In this document: one piece after another, positions 30,475 through 40,491 of the stretch
Layout: every line of letters starts with the position of its first letter
Position numbering within the stretch: position 1 is the stretch's first letter
NCBI RefSeq assembly: GCF_022818495.1
Contig: NZ_CP089291.1
Coordinates: 2,311,501 to 2,375,500 of the forward strand
Source of the DNA: Fodinisporobacter ferrooxydans
Lineage (GTDB): Bacteria > Bacillota > Bacilli > Tumebacillales > MYW30-H2
Reading direction: 5' to 3'
DNA: 64,000 bases
Made by a program: the position numbers and the translations under genes
Notes under the pieces: generated by a model
What the model was told of the DNA's origin: nothing
The model's input: only the letters and a program-made list of their open reading frames with translations
Database searches by the model: none

Positions 30475-33201
30475 TTGAATGAAAACGATACAAGACAAAA
30501 ATTGATCATTATAGATGGGAACAGCATTGCATATCGGGCGTTCTTTGCACTGCCTTTGCTGTCTAATGGCAAAGGCCAGTTTACAAATGCCGTATATGGC
30601 TTTACGATGATGCTGATGAAACTGTTGGAAGATGAGAAGCCGACACATATCGTTGTGGCGTTTGACGCAGGGAAAGCGAATTTTCGGCATGAATTGTATA
30701 AGGAATACAAAGGAACAAGGGAAAAAACGCCGGGAGAATTATCCGGACAATTCCCGTTGGTTCGCGATATAGTAACTGCTTTTGGGATCCGTCATCTGGA
30801 ACTGTCCGGTTATGAAGCAGACGATATTATCGGTACGATCACGCGCTTTGCGGAAGAACAACACATTCCCTCCCTCGTCGTTTCCGGCGATAAAGATTTA
30901 TTGCAATTGGTATCGGAACATGTACATACCCTTTTGACGCGAAAAGGCATTACGGAAGTGGAACGATATACGATTGCGAAAGTACAAGAACGATACGGCC
31001 TGACACCGGAGCAAATCATCGATTTAAAGGGATTGATGGGGGATACTTCCGATAACATTCCGGGGATTCCGGGTGTCGGAGAAAAAACGGCTTTAAAATT
31101 GCTGCATGAGTTTGGGTCTGTAGAACAAGTGCTGGAGCGGGCAGATCAAGTATCAGGCAAAAAACTGCAAGAAAAACTGCGGGAGTTTGCAGATCAGGCT
31201 CGATTATCCAAAGAACTCGCGACGATTCATCGCAGCATCCCGTTGACTGTGGATTTTGCCGATTTCGAATATCAGGCATTTGACGTGAAAAAAGTTCGGG
31301 ATGTATTCCGTACGTTAGAATTTAAATCATTGCTTGATAAATTGCCGGTGCCGCAAGCGGCTTCCGCCAATGAAGCGGGATCCGAAAACGGATGTGGATT
31401 TGACGGGGATGCGGATCCTTCTGCAAATTCTGCAGGGCAAACGGCCGGTTTGCACGTCGATATTCGAATTGCTCGCGATGATCAGGAGATTCGGCAATTT
31501 TTACAAACTATTCAAGCAGACGCAGCCATCATTGCGGATGTTCAAATACCGGAATACGCGGGGAATTTTGCAGGAATTGCAGTTGCCAGGGAGCATTCCG
31601 TGCTGTATATACCCATCGCCGATTTTCAAATTCCGGAACCATTGATCCGGTTGCTGCAAGATGAGCAAAAAATAAAGATATCCTATGATGTGAAAACTTT
31701 GATGGTGCGAATGTTGCAGCATGGACAAGGGATCGATACACATTGGTTTGACGTCTTGTTAAGTTCCTATTTGCTAAACCCTTCGGAAGGACAACCGGAC
31801 ATTTACGAGATTTTGAATCGGGATTTGGGCTGGCAGCTGTCTGCGCCTGATTGGTTTGGCAAAAAGGCAAAACAGGAAGGTCCTGCCGATGAGGATCGTG
31901 CACAATGGTTGGGGCAAATTGCCTGCGGGCTGTATTTGAATCGTTCCAAGCTTGCAGAAGCACTAGAGGCACAGTCTTTGCAGGAACTGTATCAAGAACT
32001 GGAACTCCCCTTGACATTTGTCTTGGGTCAAATGGAAGCGCTAGGTGTTGCTGTTGATCGGGCACGTCTGCAGGAAATCGGAGAACATCTGCAGGAACGA
32101 ATCGCCCAATTGACGAAGGACATTTACCAGATGGCAGGAACGGAGTTTAATATTAACTCGCCCAAGCAAATGGGAGAGATTTTATTTGATAAGCTGGGGC
32201 TGCCGACGATGAAAAAAACAAAGACGGGTTATTCCACAAGTGCGGATGTGTTGGAAAAATTGGCGCCTTATCATGAAATCGTCCAGAAAATTCTCGATTT
32301 CCGCCAATTGGGCAAATTGCTGTCCACATATGTGGAAGGGCTGTTAAAGGTCGTTGAGACAGAGACTGGAAAAGTGCATACACGTTTTAATCAGGCATTG
32401 ACGGCAACGGGACGTCTTTCCAGCCAAGACCCCAATCTGCAGAATATTCCGATTCGGATGGAAGAAGGACGGAAACTGCGGCAGGCATTTATCCCGTCGG
32501 AAAGCGGCTGGTTGATTCTCTCAGCCGACTATTCGCAAGTGGAACTGCGAATTATGGCACATTTGTCACAAGATGCATCGATGATCGAAGCATTTCAGCA
32601 GGATATGGACATTCATACACGGACGGCCAGTGATGTGTTTGAAGTGCCGATCGAAGCAGTGACTTCGCTGATGCGGAGGACGGCAAAAGCGGTCAACTTC
32701 GGAATTATATACGGAATCAGCGATTATGGCTTGTCGCAAAATCTGAATATTACCCGTGCACAAGCGGGTGAATTCATCGAAAATTATTTTGCAAAATTCA
32801 AAGGCGTGAAACGGTTCATGGATGAGATTGTGGCAAAAGCAAGAGAAGATGGCTATGTTACGACAATGTTGAACAGACGCCGCTATTTGCCGGATATTCA
32901 CAGCAAGAATTTCAACTTGCGCAGTTTTGCCGAACGGACGGCCATGAACACGCCGATTCAGGGCACTGCTGCGGATATCATCAAGAAAGCGATGGTCAAT
33001 ATTGATAAAGTATTGAAAGAGCAGTCCTTTCATGCGCGCATGCTTCTGCAGGTGCATGATGAACTGATATTTGAGTGTCCGCCGGAAGAACTGGAATCTT
33101 TGCAAGAGGTCGTGCGGGAACAGATGGAACATGCGCTGACGTTGCGCGTTCCCCTGAAAGTCGATATTCATTATGGCCCTACATGGTATGAAGCGAAGTA
33201 A
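30475..33201 (+). CDS. polA: DNA polymerase I
   Basis: 908 residues from TTG 30475 (GGACGGGGTG ahead; ATG 30448 is in frame but within a few bases of the predicted transcript start). N-terminal 5' nuclease (~1-290) with FDAGKANFRHE, SGYEADDIIG and GVGEKTALKLL. The middle domain shows DVQIPEY where the 3'-5' exonuclease of E. coli has DTET, so proofreading is probably lost, as in Bacillus/Geobacillus PolA. Polymerase motifs: A DYSQVELRIMAHLSQD, B RRTAKAVNFGIIYG, C QVHDELIFE. Repair and Okazaki-fragment processing. Confidence 0.95.
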   Translation: MNENDTRQKLIIIDGNSIAYRAFFALPLLSNGKGQFTNAVYGFTMMLMKLLEDEKPTHIVVAFDAGKANFRHELYKEYKGTREKTPGELSGQFPLVRDIVTAFGIRHLELSGYEADDIIGTITRFAEEQHIPSLVVSGDKDLLQLVSEHVHTLLTRKGITEVERYTIAKVQERYGLTPEQIIDLKGLMGDTSDNIPGIPGVGEKTALKLLHEFGSVEQVLERADQVSGKKLQEKLREFADQARLSKELATIHRSIPLTVDFADFEYQAFDVKKVRDVFRTLEFKSLLDKLPVPQAASANEAGSENGCGFDGDADPSANSAGQTAGLHVDIRIARDDQEIRQFLQTIQADAAIIADVQIPEYAGNFAGIAVAREHSVLYIPIADFQIPEPLIRLLQDEQKIKISYDVKTLMVRMLQHGQGIDTHWFDVLLSSYLLNPSEGQPDIYEILNRDLGWQLSAPDWFGKKAKQEGPADEDRAQWLGQIACGLYLNRSKLAEALEAQSLQELYQELELPLTFVLGQMEALGVAVDRARLQEIGEHLQERIAQLTKDIYQMAGTEFNINSPKQMGEILFDKLGLPTMKKTKTGYSTSADVLEKLAPYHEIVQKILDFRQLGKLLSTYVEGLLKVVETETGKVHTRFNQALTATGRLSSQDPNLQNIPIRMEEGRKLRQAFIPSESGWLILSADYSQVELRIMAHLSQDASMIEAFQQDMDIHTRTASDVFEVPIEAVTSLMRRTAKAVNFGIIYGISDYGLSQNLNITRAQAGEFIENYFAKFKGVKRFMDEIVAKAREDGYVTTMLNRRRYLPDIHSKNFNLRSFAERTAMNTPIQGTAADIIKKAMVNIDKVLKEQSFHARMLLQVHDELIFECPPEELESLQEVVREQMEHALTLRVPLKVDIHYGPTWYEAK

Positions 33202-33263
33202 ACAAGCGCTGTCGCGGCATAGCCGGAATCGATGCTGCGACAGTTTGGATGGAGGTGGGACAG

Positions 33264-34157
33264 ATGCCGGAATTGCCGGAAGTGGAGACCGTTCGCAGAA
33301 GTTTACATGCACTGATTGTCGGTAAAACGATACAAGATGTATCCGTACTGCTTCCGCGTATCATCCGAACACCTGATGATATACAACAATTTATCCAGTT
33401 GTTAAAGGGGCGTACCGTTCAAAAGGTCGATCGTCGCGGCAAGTATCTGCTGATTCATTTCGACGAAGGCCAGACATTGGTTTCTCATCTGCGAATGGAA
33501 GGCAAATATGGATTGTACCAGAGCAGTGAACCGGTGGAGTTGCACACACATGTGCGATTTTTCTTTACAGACGGCATGGAATTGCGCTATCGGGATGTAC
33601 GTCAATTTGGTACAATGGACTTCGTATCCACAGGTGATTATCGAGCCATCCCCGGATTGCACGGGATAGGGGTGGAACCTTTAGACGATGCTTTGACCGT
33701 GCGTCAATTCCGAAATGCTCTCATACGCAAACATACGACGATTAAAGCAGCTTTGCTGGATCAGTCATGCATTGCTGGGCTTGGCAATATATATGTAGAT
33801 GAATCGCTGTTTCTGTCCGGAATTCATCCGGAGCGGCAAGTCTCCACATTGAAGGCGAAGCAGTTTGCAGATTTGTACACAAGTGTCCGCACCATTTTGG
33901 CAAATGCGGTTGCTGCGGGTGGTTCCTCGGTAAAATCCTATGTGAATGGATATGGGACGAGCGGCCAATTTCAACATCAATTGCTGGTATATGGAAAACA
34001 AGGAACGGCATGTCCGCACTGTGGACACGTGATTGAAAAGTTGCGTGTTGCCGGGCGCGGAACCCATATATGTCCGAACTGTCAGCCAAAGCCGCGAAAC
34101 TATGGATCGAATGTCAGAAAAAAGTCCAGACAAAAGCAGACGCCCATGGAAGGATAG
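33264..34157 (+). CDS. mutM: Formamidopyrimidine-DNA glycosylase
   Basis: 297 residues from ATG 33264 (GGAGGTGGGA ahead). Catalytic N-terminal Pro and Glu are present after Met removal (PELPEVETVRR), with DRRGKYLLIHF around the conserved Lys, and a C-terminal zinc finger (CPHCGH ... CPNCQ). Removes 8-oxoguanine. Part of polA-mutM-coaE, a conserved order in Bacilli. Confidence 0.95.
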   Translation: MPELPEVETVRRSLHALIVGKTIQDVSVLLPRIIRTPDDIQQFIQLLKGRTVQKVDRRGKYLLIHFDEGQTLVSHLRMEGKYGLYQSSEPVELHTHVRFFFTDGMELRYRDVRQFGTMDFVSTGDYRAIPGLHGIGVEPLDDALTVRQFRNALIRKHTTIKAALLDQSCIAGLGNIYVDESLFLSGIHPERQVSTLKAKQFADLYTSVRTILANAVAAGGSSVKSYVNGYGTSGQFQHQLLVYGKQGTACPHCGHVIEKLRVAGRGTHICPNCQPKPRNYGSNVRKKSRQKQTPMEG

Positions 34158-34228
34158 GAAATGGTGAAACAAATTTCTGATCATGTTCGTATGATCGATG
34201 ATATGGCAGCAAGCGGGGAGGGGAGCAG

Positions 34229-34837
34229 ATGATCGTTGGTCTTACCGGCGGCATTGCGTCAGGCAAAAGCACAGTTTCCCATATGTTTCGCAAGCTTGGC
34301 GCGCATATTGTGGACGCAGATGTGATGGCGCGCCGCGTCGTAGAAAAAGGCAGGCCAGCTCTACAGGAAATTGTACATGCATTTGGGCCGGGAATCCTCT
34401 TGGAAGACGGTACCCTAAACCGGACGAAGTTGGGGGAAATCGTATTTCGCGAGGAACAGTCCCGCAAACGCTTGAATGAAATTGTGCATCCCAGGGTCCG
34501 TGAAGAGGTGCAGGCAGATACCACAACATTTTTGCAGTCCCATCCCGACGGAATTGTCATACACGATATCCCGTTGTTGTTTGAAAGCAAGTTGGAACAT
34601 ACGGTACAAGCCGTTATTGTCGTATATGTGTCGGAAGAAGTTCAACGCAAGCGGCTGATGGAACGAAACAATCTGACAGCCGAGGAAGCGAATCGGCGAA
34701 TCGCTGCGCAAATGCCTTTGCGAGAAAAAGTTCAGCGGGCGGATTATAAGATTGACAATGAAGGCACATTGGAACAGACAGAACGGCAAGCCAACCAAAT
34801 ATGGAATCTTTTACAAAAGCAAGGAAGGCGTTCATGA
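34229..34837 (+). CDS. coaE: Dephospho-CoA kinase
   Basis: 202 residues; P-loop GGIASGKST, HIVDADVMARRVVE, HDIPLLFESKLE, and a lid VQRKRLMERN. Last step of CoA synthesis. Start ATG 34229 follows GGGGAGGGGAG. Its stop overlaps the next gene's ATG (ATGA). Confidence 0.94.
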   Translation: MIVGLTGGIASGKSTVSHMFRKLGAHIVDADVMARRVVEKGRPALQEIVHAFGPGILLEDGTLNRTKLGEIVFREEQSRKRLNEIVHPRVREEVQADTTTFLQSHPDGIVIHDIPLLFESKLEHTVQAVIVVYVSEEVQRKRLMERNNLTAEEANRRIAAQMPLREKVQRADYKIDNEGTLEQTERQANQIWNLLQKQGRRS

Positions 34838-35430
34838 ACCAGACAGTACAGACAAATCACAGCAGGGTCGGATGGTTAAAGCGAATTCCAGGCAAATCGT
34901 GGATTTCCATTCTTTTACTGATTCTATTATTGATTGTCACCAGTTCCCAGACATTTTGGAAATGGATGTATCCCATTGAATACTACAATGAAATCACGAC
35001 AGTAGCAAAAGAAATGCATGCAGACCCTTTATTGGTTGCTGCGATCATCCGCACGGAAAGTAAATTTGATGAACATGACGTTTCACATGCAGGTGCTGTA
35101 GGGCTTATGCAGTTGATGCCGAAAACTGCAGATTGGATCGCCAAACAAGCGGGTTTTTCCGATTACCATGTACAATCACTGGCGCAGCGGGAAGTCAATA
35201 TCCGGCTTGGAAGCTGGTATATAAACTATCTGGTCAAAATGTTTAAAGGCAACGAATATGCGGCGATTGCGGCATACAACAGTGGGCCGAACCGGGTAAA
35301 GGAATGGCTGCAATCCGGCCGCTGGGATGGAACACTCGCCGGACTTGACCACGTACCTGTTGGAGAGACCCGACATTTTGTCCAGCGAGTCACGTATAAT
35401 TACAATATCTACAAAAAAATTTACAAATAA
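34834..35430 (+). CDS. Membrane-anchored lytic transglycosylase (SLT family)
   Basis: 198 residues starting at ATG 34834, which overlaps the coaE stop in ATGA and has AAGGAAGG ahead. A single N-terminal helix (SWISILLLILLLIVTSSQ) anchors a lysozyme-like domain: AAIIRTESKF with the catalytic Glu, AVGLMQLMPKTADWIA, and AIAAYNSGPNRV. It cleaves murein to 1,6-anhydro-muropeptides. The coupling to coaE is typical of this group of spore formers. Confidence 0.9.
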   Translation: MNQTVQTNHSRVGWLKRIPGKSWISILLLILLLIVTSSQTFWKWMYPIEYYNEITTVAKEMHADPLLVAAIIRTESKFDEHDVSHAGAVGLMQLMPKTADWIAKQAGFSDYHVQSLAQREVNIRLGSWYINYLVKMFKGNEYAAIAAYNSGPNRVKEWLQSGRWDGTLAGLDHVPVGETRHFVQRVTYNYNIYKKIYK

Positions 35431-35530
35431 CATAGATTGCCGGGACGTTTTGTCGGGGCTGCCAAAGTCTACAAAGTGATCAATGGCAGAATGGCGATTG
35501 GCACAAGATTTTAAAACAGACATGTGTACA

Positions 35531-35570
35531 AAAGACAGGGAGATTTGCCAGACATCCCTGTCTTTGCTAT
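35531..35570 (+). terminator. Terminator after the lytic transglycosylase gene
   Basis: Perfect 11-bp stem AAAGACAGGGA / TCCCTGTCTTT, loop of 13 bases, T-rich tail. Confidence 0.75.
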
Positions 35571-35790
35571 TTCTATAACGGAAAATCTTAAAATTCTTGC
35601 CTCTTCCATTCCATTCGCCTGTTATGCAAGTTTCCGGAGATAAATGAAGGTTGCAGAATCGAACTTTAATGACTAATATGAATTTTATTGTGCTGTCAGG
35701 ACCTATAAATGTTAAATGTCGATCGCAGAAGCCCTGCAAGGGGCTGCGTCTCATTAGGCGCAAAACGTCAAGTTTTCTTTAATAGTATGT

Positions 35791-35839
35791 GTTCAAAAGC
35801 GGTGAAGTAAGAGTTTTGGCTACTTTTCAAACATCCTTT
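35791..35839 (+). repeat. Dispersed intergenic element, copy 2
   Basis: GTTCAAAAGCGG (35791-35802) ... GAGTTTTGGCTACTTTTCAA then ACATCCTTT; diverged copy of the element at 27192-27250, again just before a gene. Confidence 0.55.
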
Positions 35840-35869
35840 AAAAAATAGAGTATAGGGAGAAAGAAAACA

Positions 35870-37186
35870 TTGGAATATACACAGCGTGGCCGGTATCGTT
35901 GGGTTGTTTTTTTCACGATTGCCATTTCGTATTTTATGGTGTTCAGCCAACGGACAGCACCTGGTTTGATCACAGATACGTTGATGCGGCAATTTCATAT
36001 AACTGCATCTGCATTAGGTATTCTTACAGGAATTCAATATCTGGCGTATATGAGTTTGCAGATTCCATTGGGGATGTGGGCGGATCGTTTCGGGCCCGCC
36101 CGGTTTTTAATATTGGGAACAGCACTTGACGGCATCGGGACGATTTTTTACAGCATGGCGCCAAATGCGGTCGTGTTGCTGGCATCCCGCTTATTTGTCG
36201 GAATAGGGGATGCCATGATATGGATTAATATCGTATTGGTGCTAAGCCAATGGTTTCGCCCTGCGGAGTTTGCAAGTTTATTGGGGTGGACAGGGATGTC
36301 GGGAAGTTTGGGCGCAGTTCTTACAACGGTGCCATTGTCGTTGTGGATTGCTTCAGCCGGTTGGAGACTGCCGTTTCTATCGTTAGGAATCCTGCTCATG
36401 TGTTGTTCGATCCTCCTATATTTTGTGTTGGTCAAAGGACCGAAACAATCGCCGGCAGGGACGGCGAAATCATCCAACGAACTGATTCTTAAGGCACATC
36501 CCTCCGAAAAAGGACGTTCTGTTTTAAGTCGAATTGTGAAAAGACGGCAAGCGTGGGCAACATTTTTGTGTCATTTTGGGCTGGTGGGCACATATATTGG
36601 TTTTATCGGATCCTGGGCAGTTCCTTTCAGTATGGATGTTTATGGAATGTCCCGCATGAATGCCAGTGAACTTGTATCTCTGGGATTGCTTGGTGCAATT
36701 ATCGGCGGCCCGCTGACGGGCTTCGTATCAGATCGAATGCAGTCGCGCAAACGGCCGTATTTTATCCTTCACGCCATCACATTTTTGAGTTGGCTGCTAT
36801 TCATTATTCTTGGCGGAAAACCTCCATTAGCCGTTTTAATCCCGTTGTTTATATTGATTGGAGTCGGCAATGGAGGCAGCATGTTGACGTTTGCGTATGT
36901 TCGGGAAACATTTTCGATTACGGAAGTCGGCGTTGCTTCCGGCTTTGCAAATACCGGCGGATTTTTAAGTGCTGTGACATTGCCTTTTGTATTAGGGGCG
37001 ATTCTCGATCATATGCACGCACTGCATGCGCTGCAATCGACAGCGTATCAATTTGCATTTACGGTGCCTGCATGTTTTGCTTTAGTTGGATGGATTGGCA
37101 GCATGATGATGTCAGAAAATAAAGAGGATGAAAGTTCTTTTCCAACTTCATCGCCGCTTCCTTTACAAACTCCTATAAGCAAGTAA
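35870..37186 (+). CDS. MFS transporter
   Basis: 438 residues, 12 membrane helices. Motif A-like GMWADRFGPARF between helices 2 and 3; WRLPFLSLG and the second half GFVSDRMQSRKRP repeat the pattern. Start TTG 35870 after AGGGAGAAAG. Substrate unknown; the family includes organic-anion and sugar-phosphate type carriers. Confidence 0.8.
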   Translation: MEYTQRGRYRWVVFFTIAISYFMVFSQRTAPGLITDTLMRQFHITASALGILTGIQYLAYMSLQIPLGMWADRFGPARFLILGTALDGIGTIFYSMAPNAVVLLASRLFVGIGDAMIWINIVLVLSQWFRPAEFASLLGWTGMSGSLGAVLTTVPLSLWIASAGWRLPFLSLGILLMCCSILLYFVLVKGPKQSPAGTAKSSNELILKAHPSEKGRSVLSRIVKRRQAWATFLCHFGLVGTYIGFIGSWAVPFSMDVYGMSRMNASELVSLGLLGAIIGGPLTGFVSDRMQSRKRPYFILHAITFLSWLLFIILGGKPPLAVLIPLFILIGVGNGGSMLTFAYVRETFSITEVGVASGFANTGGFLSAVTLPFVLGAILDHMHALHALQSTAYQFAFTVPACFALVGWIGSMMMSENKEDESSFPTSSPLPLQTPISK

Positions 37187-38317
37187 GCGATACAGGTTTG
37201 CAAAGGAATCGGCAGTTTTTTTCCATGAAAATGCAGTTTCCGCCCGTATTCTCGAAGATTCCGACATACTGGTTCGCCAATGGCTTTGATTTCGAATCGC
37301 TTTCAGCATCGCATTGCGAAACGCTTTTTCGGAGTGAAAGGATGTGACAAGTATACCGCAGCCAGGCGCCACGATCTCTTTGATTCCCCCTTGCTTGCTG
37401 GCAATGACGGGCAGACCGGTAGCCAATGCTTCTATATTTACCAAACCGAACGCCTCAAATTGTTGCGATGGACACAGGAATGCGTCAGCTCCCAAATAGT
37501 AGTTTACAAGTGTATGGTGTGGGAGATGGCGAATGATGCGAATGGATCGATTCCTCGCTTTTTTCTCCAGGAATTTTCGATACGCTTTTTCCCATGGGTG
37601 TGTATTGCCTACGATAAACAGACAAGTGGACGGATAGGTTTTATGGATCGATTGAAATGCCTGAATAATCGTATGGATGCCTTTGCTGCGAATGACTCGG
37701 CCTGCATACAGAAAGACGAAAGATGTTTCACAATTGTTTGCTTTGCGAAACGCTTTGCGCCGATCCATACCATGATTCGACCACCTGGATGGAAATGCGG
37801 ATAGATCCACACCTGGTTGAATGACGTAAATTTTTCTGCTTGGGACACCATACCGATGCTTTAAAACACCTGCCAAAGCCTGGCTATTGACGACGACAGC
37901 GGAAATTTCCCGCCACACTTGCCTAAGATGCGCGGATGAGATGTGAGAGTCCCCCAAGAATGTAACAGAGTGTAAATTTAAAACGACGGGAATCTTGGGG
38001 AACTTGCGCTTGATAGCCGTTACCCAGGCCGGCCGATTGTCAATCTGGATCAGATCGAGTTTGCATGCTGCAAGTTTTTGCAGAACTTCCCGCAAATAAA
38101 GGCCCTTTTTCCTATGGTGAATCTTTATTAAGGGGAAAGATACATGTTTTCCATTCTGGGCGGTTGGACTGAATAACGTTGGCAGTACAGTGGAAAGATG
38201 ATAATTTGTTAAATTTTTCAATAAATGAAACAAATAAATTTGCACAGATCCCCCATAAGCGGGCGGAATGACCATACCTTCCGGAGCTACAATCCCGACG
38301 CGCACCGGTTCTCCCAT
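37163..38317 (-). CDS. GT4 glycosyltransferase, CotSA-like
   Basis: 384 residues; N-terminal Rossmann domain (IVAPEGMVIPPAYGGSVQ) and donor domain with GRVIRSKGIHTII and the GT4 signature EAFGLVNIEALATGLPVI. In Bacillus subtilis the CotSA protein of this type is a spore coat component next to cotS; here it is divergent from an ATP-grasp coat gene and close to two CotS-family genes. It probably uses a nucleotide sugar to decorate the coat; acceptor unknown. ATG 38317 follows GGGAGGAG. Its 3' end overlaps the end of the convergent MFS gene by 24 bases. Confidence 0.85.
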   Translation of the reverse strand: MGEPVRVGIVAPEGMVIPPAYGGSVQIYLFHLLKNLTNYHLSTVLPTLFSPTAQNGKHVSFPLIKIHHRKKGLYLREVLQKLAACKLDLIQIDNRPAWVTAIKRKFPKIPVVLNLHSVTFLGDSHISSAHLRQVWREISAVVVNSQALAGVLKHRYGVPSRKIYVIQPGVDLSAFPSRWSNHGMDRRKAFRKANNCETSFVFLYAGRVIRSKGIHTIIQAFQSIHKTYPSTCLFIVGNTHPWEKAYRKFLEKKARNRSIRIIRHLPHHTLVNYYLGADAFLCPSQQFEAFGLVNIEALATGLPVIASKQGGIKEIVAPGCGILVTSFHSEKAFRNAMLKAIRNQSHWRTSMSESSRIRAETAFSWKKTADSFANLYRLLAYRSL

Positions 38318-38423
38318 GCAGACTCCTCCCTTTTCCTCCCTTTACGTATAAACTATGACATGACTGCTGCAGCGGACACCATTTTAAGCGATTTCCCATA
38401 TGCTACGTATTGAGGTTTTAGAA

Positions 38424-39536
38424 GTGGGGGCAATGGCAGTGGCGAGACGTTTGATGGGTGTTATGACCGCGCGCCTGGCAGCAAAAAAGGATCGGCGAAA
38501 ATCCTTGGGATTGACTTGGGATCGCTTGGCCAGACACGCAATGGCAGAAGGATTGCGAATTGTCGTTTTTCATCCACATTACATCGATTGGAATCACAAG
38601 AAAATTTCCGGTTGGGAGTTTGTAAAAATTGCCGATGATGCGCTTGTGTGGCAATGGAAAAGGCATAAATTTCCGCGTGTCATTTATGATGGCGCGTTTC
38701 TCTACGACATCCGCAAGCAACCGGAATATCTGCAAGCCCGCAGAAAACTTCGCACATTGCATGTTCCATTATTCAATCCGGCGCTCCCCAATAAATATCG
38801 CTTGCATGAGCTTCTTGTGCAGACAGATGCAGGACCATACATTCCCACAACCACCAAAATTTATTCTGTAAAAAGTTGTATCAATTTTATCCAAAAGCAT
38901 CATTGGGTTTTTTTAAAACCTGTTCGCGGAAGCGGCGGACGGGGGATTATCGAGGTACGCAAACAAGCGGATGAATCCTTTCAAATCTGTTTTGAAACGA
39001 AATCGCAAAAAAGGATACACCGTGTCGTACATGCAGACGAATTAAGGCATTCTTTGCGCAATCTGCTGCGCAAATCCGGGTTTCTCGCACAAATAGGGGT
39101 TCCTTTGATTTCCTATCAGGAACAAAAAATCGATTTTCGCGTTCCATTATATCGCGACAATCATGGAGATTGGCAAAGTATAGGAATTATCTGCAAACTA
39201 GGGAAGAAAGGAATGCCTGTAACCAATTTTCATTCTGGCGGCACCATCATTCCGTTCTCACAAGTCGTGGCATTCCACAAAGAGTCCGGATTTGTATTTC
39301 CGGCGCCGGAGCGAATGATCGAGTGTGCAAAAAAAGGAGCCAAGGCAATTAGCGATGCTATACCGAATCTCGGATTAATAGGAATTGATGTTGGTGTGGA
39401 CATTTACGGAAATCCATGGATGTTAGACTTTAATCCCCGCCCCGGGCGAGATATTATGAAACGCAAACAAATTGATCAGGCGATGAAGTATACGGCACAA
39501 TTCAGCAAATTTTTGATCGGCTCCGAAAAGAGGTGA
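38424..39536 (+). CDS. YheC/YheD-type spore coat ATP-grasp protein
   Basis: About 370 residues. The C-terminal ATP-grasp is clear: HHWVFLKPVRGSGGRGIIEV, then VGVDIYGNPWMLDFNPRPGRD with the metal-binding Asp/Asn. YheC/YheD proteins are coat-associated in Bacillus. The start is uncertain: GTG 38424 has TGAGG eight bases before it; ATG 38400 and ATG 38433 are also in frame. Followed 4 bases later by a CotS-family gene in the same operon. Bond formed unknown. Confidence 0.8.
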   Translation: MGAMAVARRLMGVMTARLAAKKDRRKSLGLTWDRLARHAMAEGLRIVVFHPHYIDWNHKKISGWEFVKIADDALVWQWKRHKFPRVIYDGAFLYDIRKQPEYLQARRKLRTLHVPLFNPALPNKYRLHELLVQTDAGPYIPTTTKIYSVKSCINFIQKHHWVFLKPVRGSGGRGIIEVRKQADESFQICFETKSQKRIHRVVHADELRHSLRNLLRKSGFLAQIGVPLISYQEQKIDFRVPLYRDNHGDWQSIGIICKLGKKGMPVTNFHSGGTIIPFSQVVAFHKESGFVFPAPERMIECAKKGAKAISDAIPNLGLIGIDVGVDIYGNPWMLDFNPRPGRDIMKRKQIDQAMKYTAQFSKFLIGSEKR

Positions 39537-39540
39537 GTGG

Positions 39541-40491
39541 ATGGAAAAGCGAATAGATTCATCCATGCAGGCAGCGATCGCAGCGTTTCCCATACATGTG
39601 AAAAAAGTAAAACGCATAAAATCCAATTTGTATCAATTGCAGGAAAAAGACCGGATCTTCTGTTTGAAGTATTATCCTTCCACAACCCAGTTGGATCAGA
39701 TGACAACTGTCGTCAAACATGTCCAGAACAAAGGATTCAAAGGGTGTTATCAGATCATCAAAACAAGAAGTGACATTCCGTATTTTCATCAAAATGGGGA
39801 TCCTGGCGGCTGGCAGTTGACACGATGGGTGCAAGGAGACCATCCCGACTTTCAAAAACCTGCACAGTTGCGACAAGCTGTTCTGCTGTTGGCAGAATTT
39901 CATCGGCATGCAGTTGATGTTCCGCTGCAGGAAAGCAAGAAACATCAACGGTATGGGAATCTTTTGGAACAGTGGGAGCAACGGCTGACGGATTTGCAAC
40001 AATGGAGCGATGAATATAATCACGCTGCGTTAAAAAAAGCGGCAGATATCGGGGAGGCAAGTATTGAGCGCTTGCGGAAAAGTCCTGTGCGAGATGTAAG
40101 CGGGCGAGAAAAAGATGGGAACGCTTGCGTACATGGGGATTACAACTATCCCAATTTAATTCGCCGACCGAACGGGCAATTGACCGTAATCGATTTTGAA
40201 AATGCCGCACATGACATTCGTATTCGCGATTTGGCTCATATTATTCAAAGAAATGTACACAAAGATCCGGAAGCTGCGAAACAATTGGTGCGCATGTATG
40301 AAAAAAAACGCCCGCTTTCCAAGGAGGAGCGGGCAGTGTTGGCAGCATTATTGGCATTTCCCTATCAATTTTGGCGTATGATTCATTTGCAGCGCTATCA
40401 TAGGAAACAAGTTACCGATCTTGTCTTGACACAGTGGGGAAAAAAATATCTTTCGCGTAAGTATTCGAATAGCTGGCGCCGGATGTCATAG
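39541..40491 (+). CDS. CotS-family spore coat protein (kinase-like fold)
   Basis: 316 residues of the aminoglycoside-phosphotransferase-like fold, with ACVHGDYNYPNLIRR (catalytic loop Asp and Asn) and VIDFENAAHDIRIRDLAH (metal Asp). CotS/YutH/YsxE-type proteins belong to the spore coat. ATG 39541 follows AAGAGGTGAG. The stop meets the stop of the convergent glycosyltransferase gene, sharing bases 40486-40491. Confidence 0.85.
   Translation: MEKRIDSSMQAAIAAFPIHVKKVKRIKSNLYQLQEKDRIFCLKYYPSTTQLDQMTTVVKHVQNKGFKGCYQIIKTRSDIPYFHQNGDPGGWQLTRWVQGDHPDFQKPAQLRQAVLLLAEFHRHAVDVPLQESKKHQRYGNLLEQWEQRLTDLQQWSDEYNHAALKKAADIGEASIERLRKSPVRDVSGREKDGNACVHGDYNYPNLIRRPNGQLTVIDFENAAHDIRIRDLAHIIQRNVHKDPEAAKQLVRMYEKKRPLSKEERAVLAALLAFPYQFWRMIHLQRYHRKQVTDLVLTQWGKKYLSRKYSNSWRRMS

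Larger units (their letters stand above)
35431..35869. other. Intergenic region with terminator, hairpin and element copy 2
   Basis: 439 bases with no convincing gene. AAAGACAGGGA / TCCCTGTCTTT (35531-35565) is a terminator; GCAGAAGCCC...GGGGCTGC (35725-35747) is another hairpin; element copy 2 lies at 35791-35839. Confidence 0.55.
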
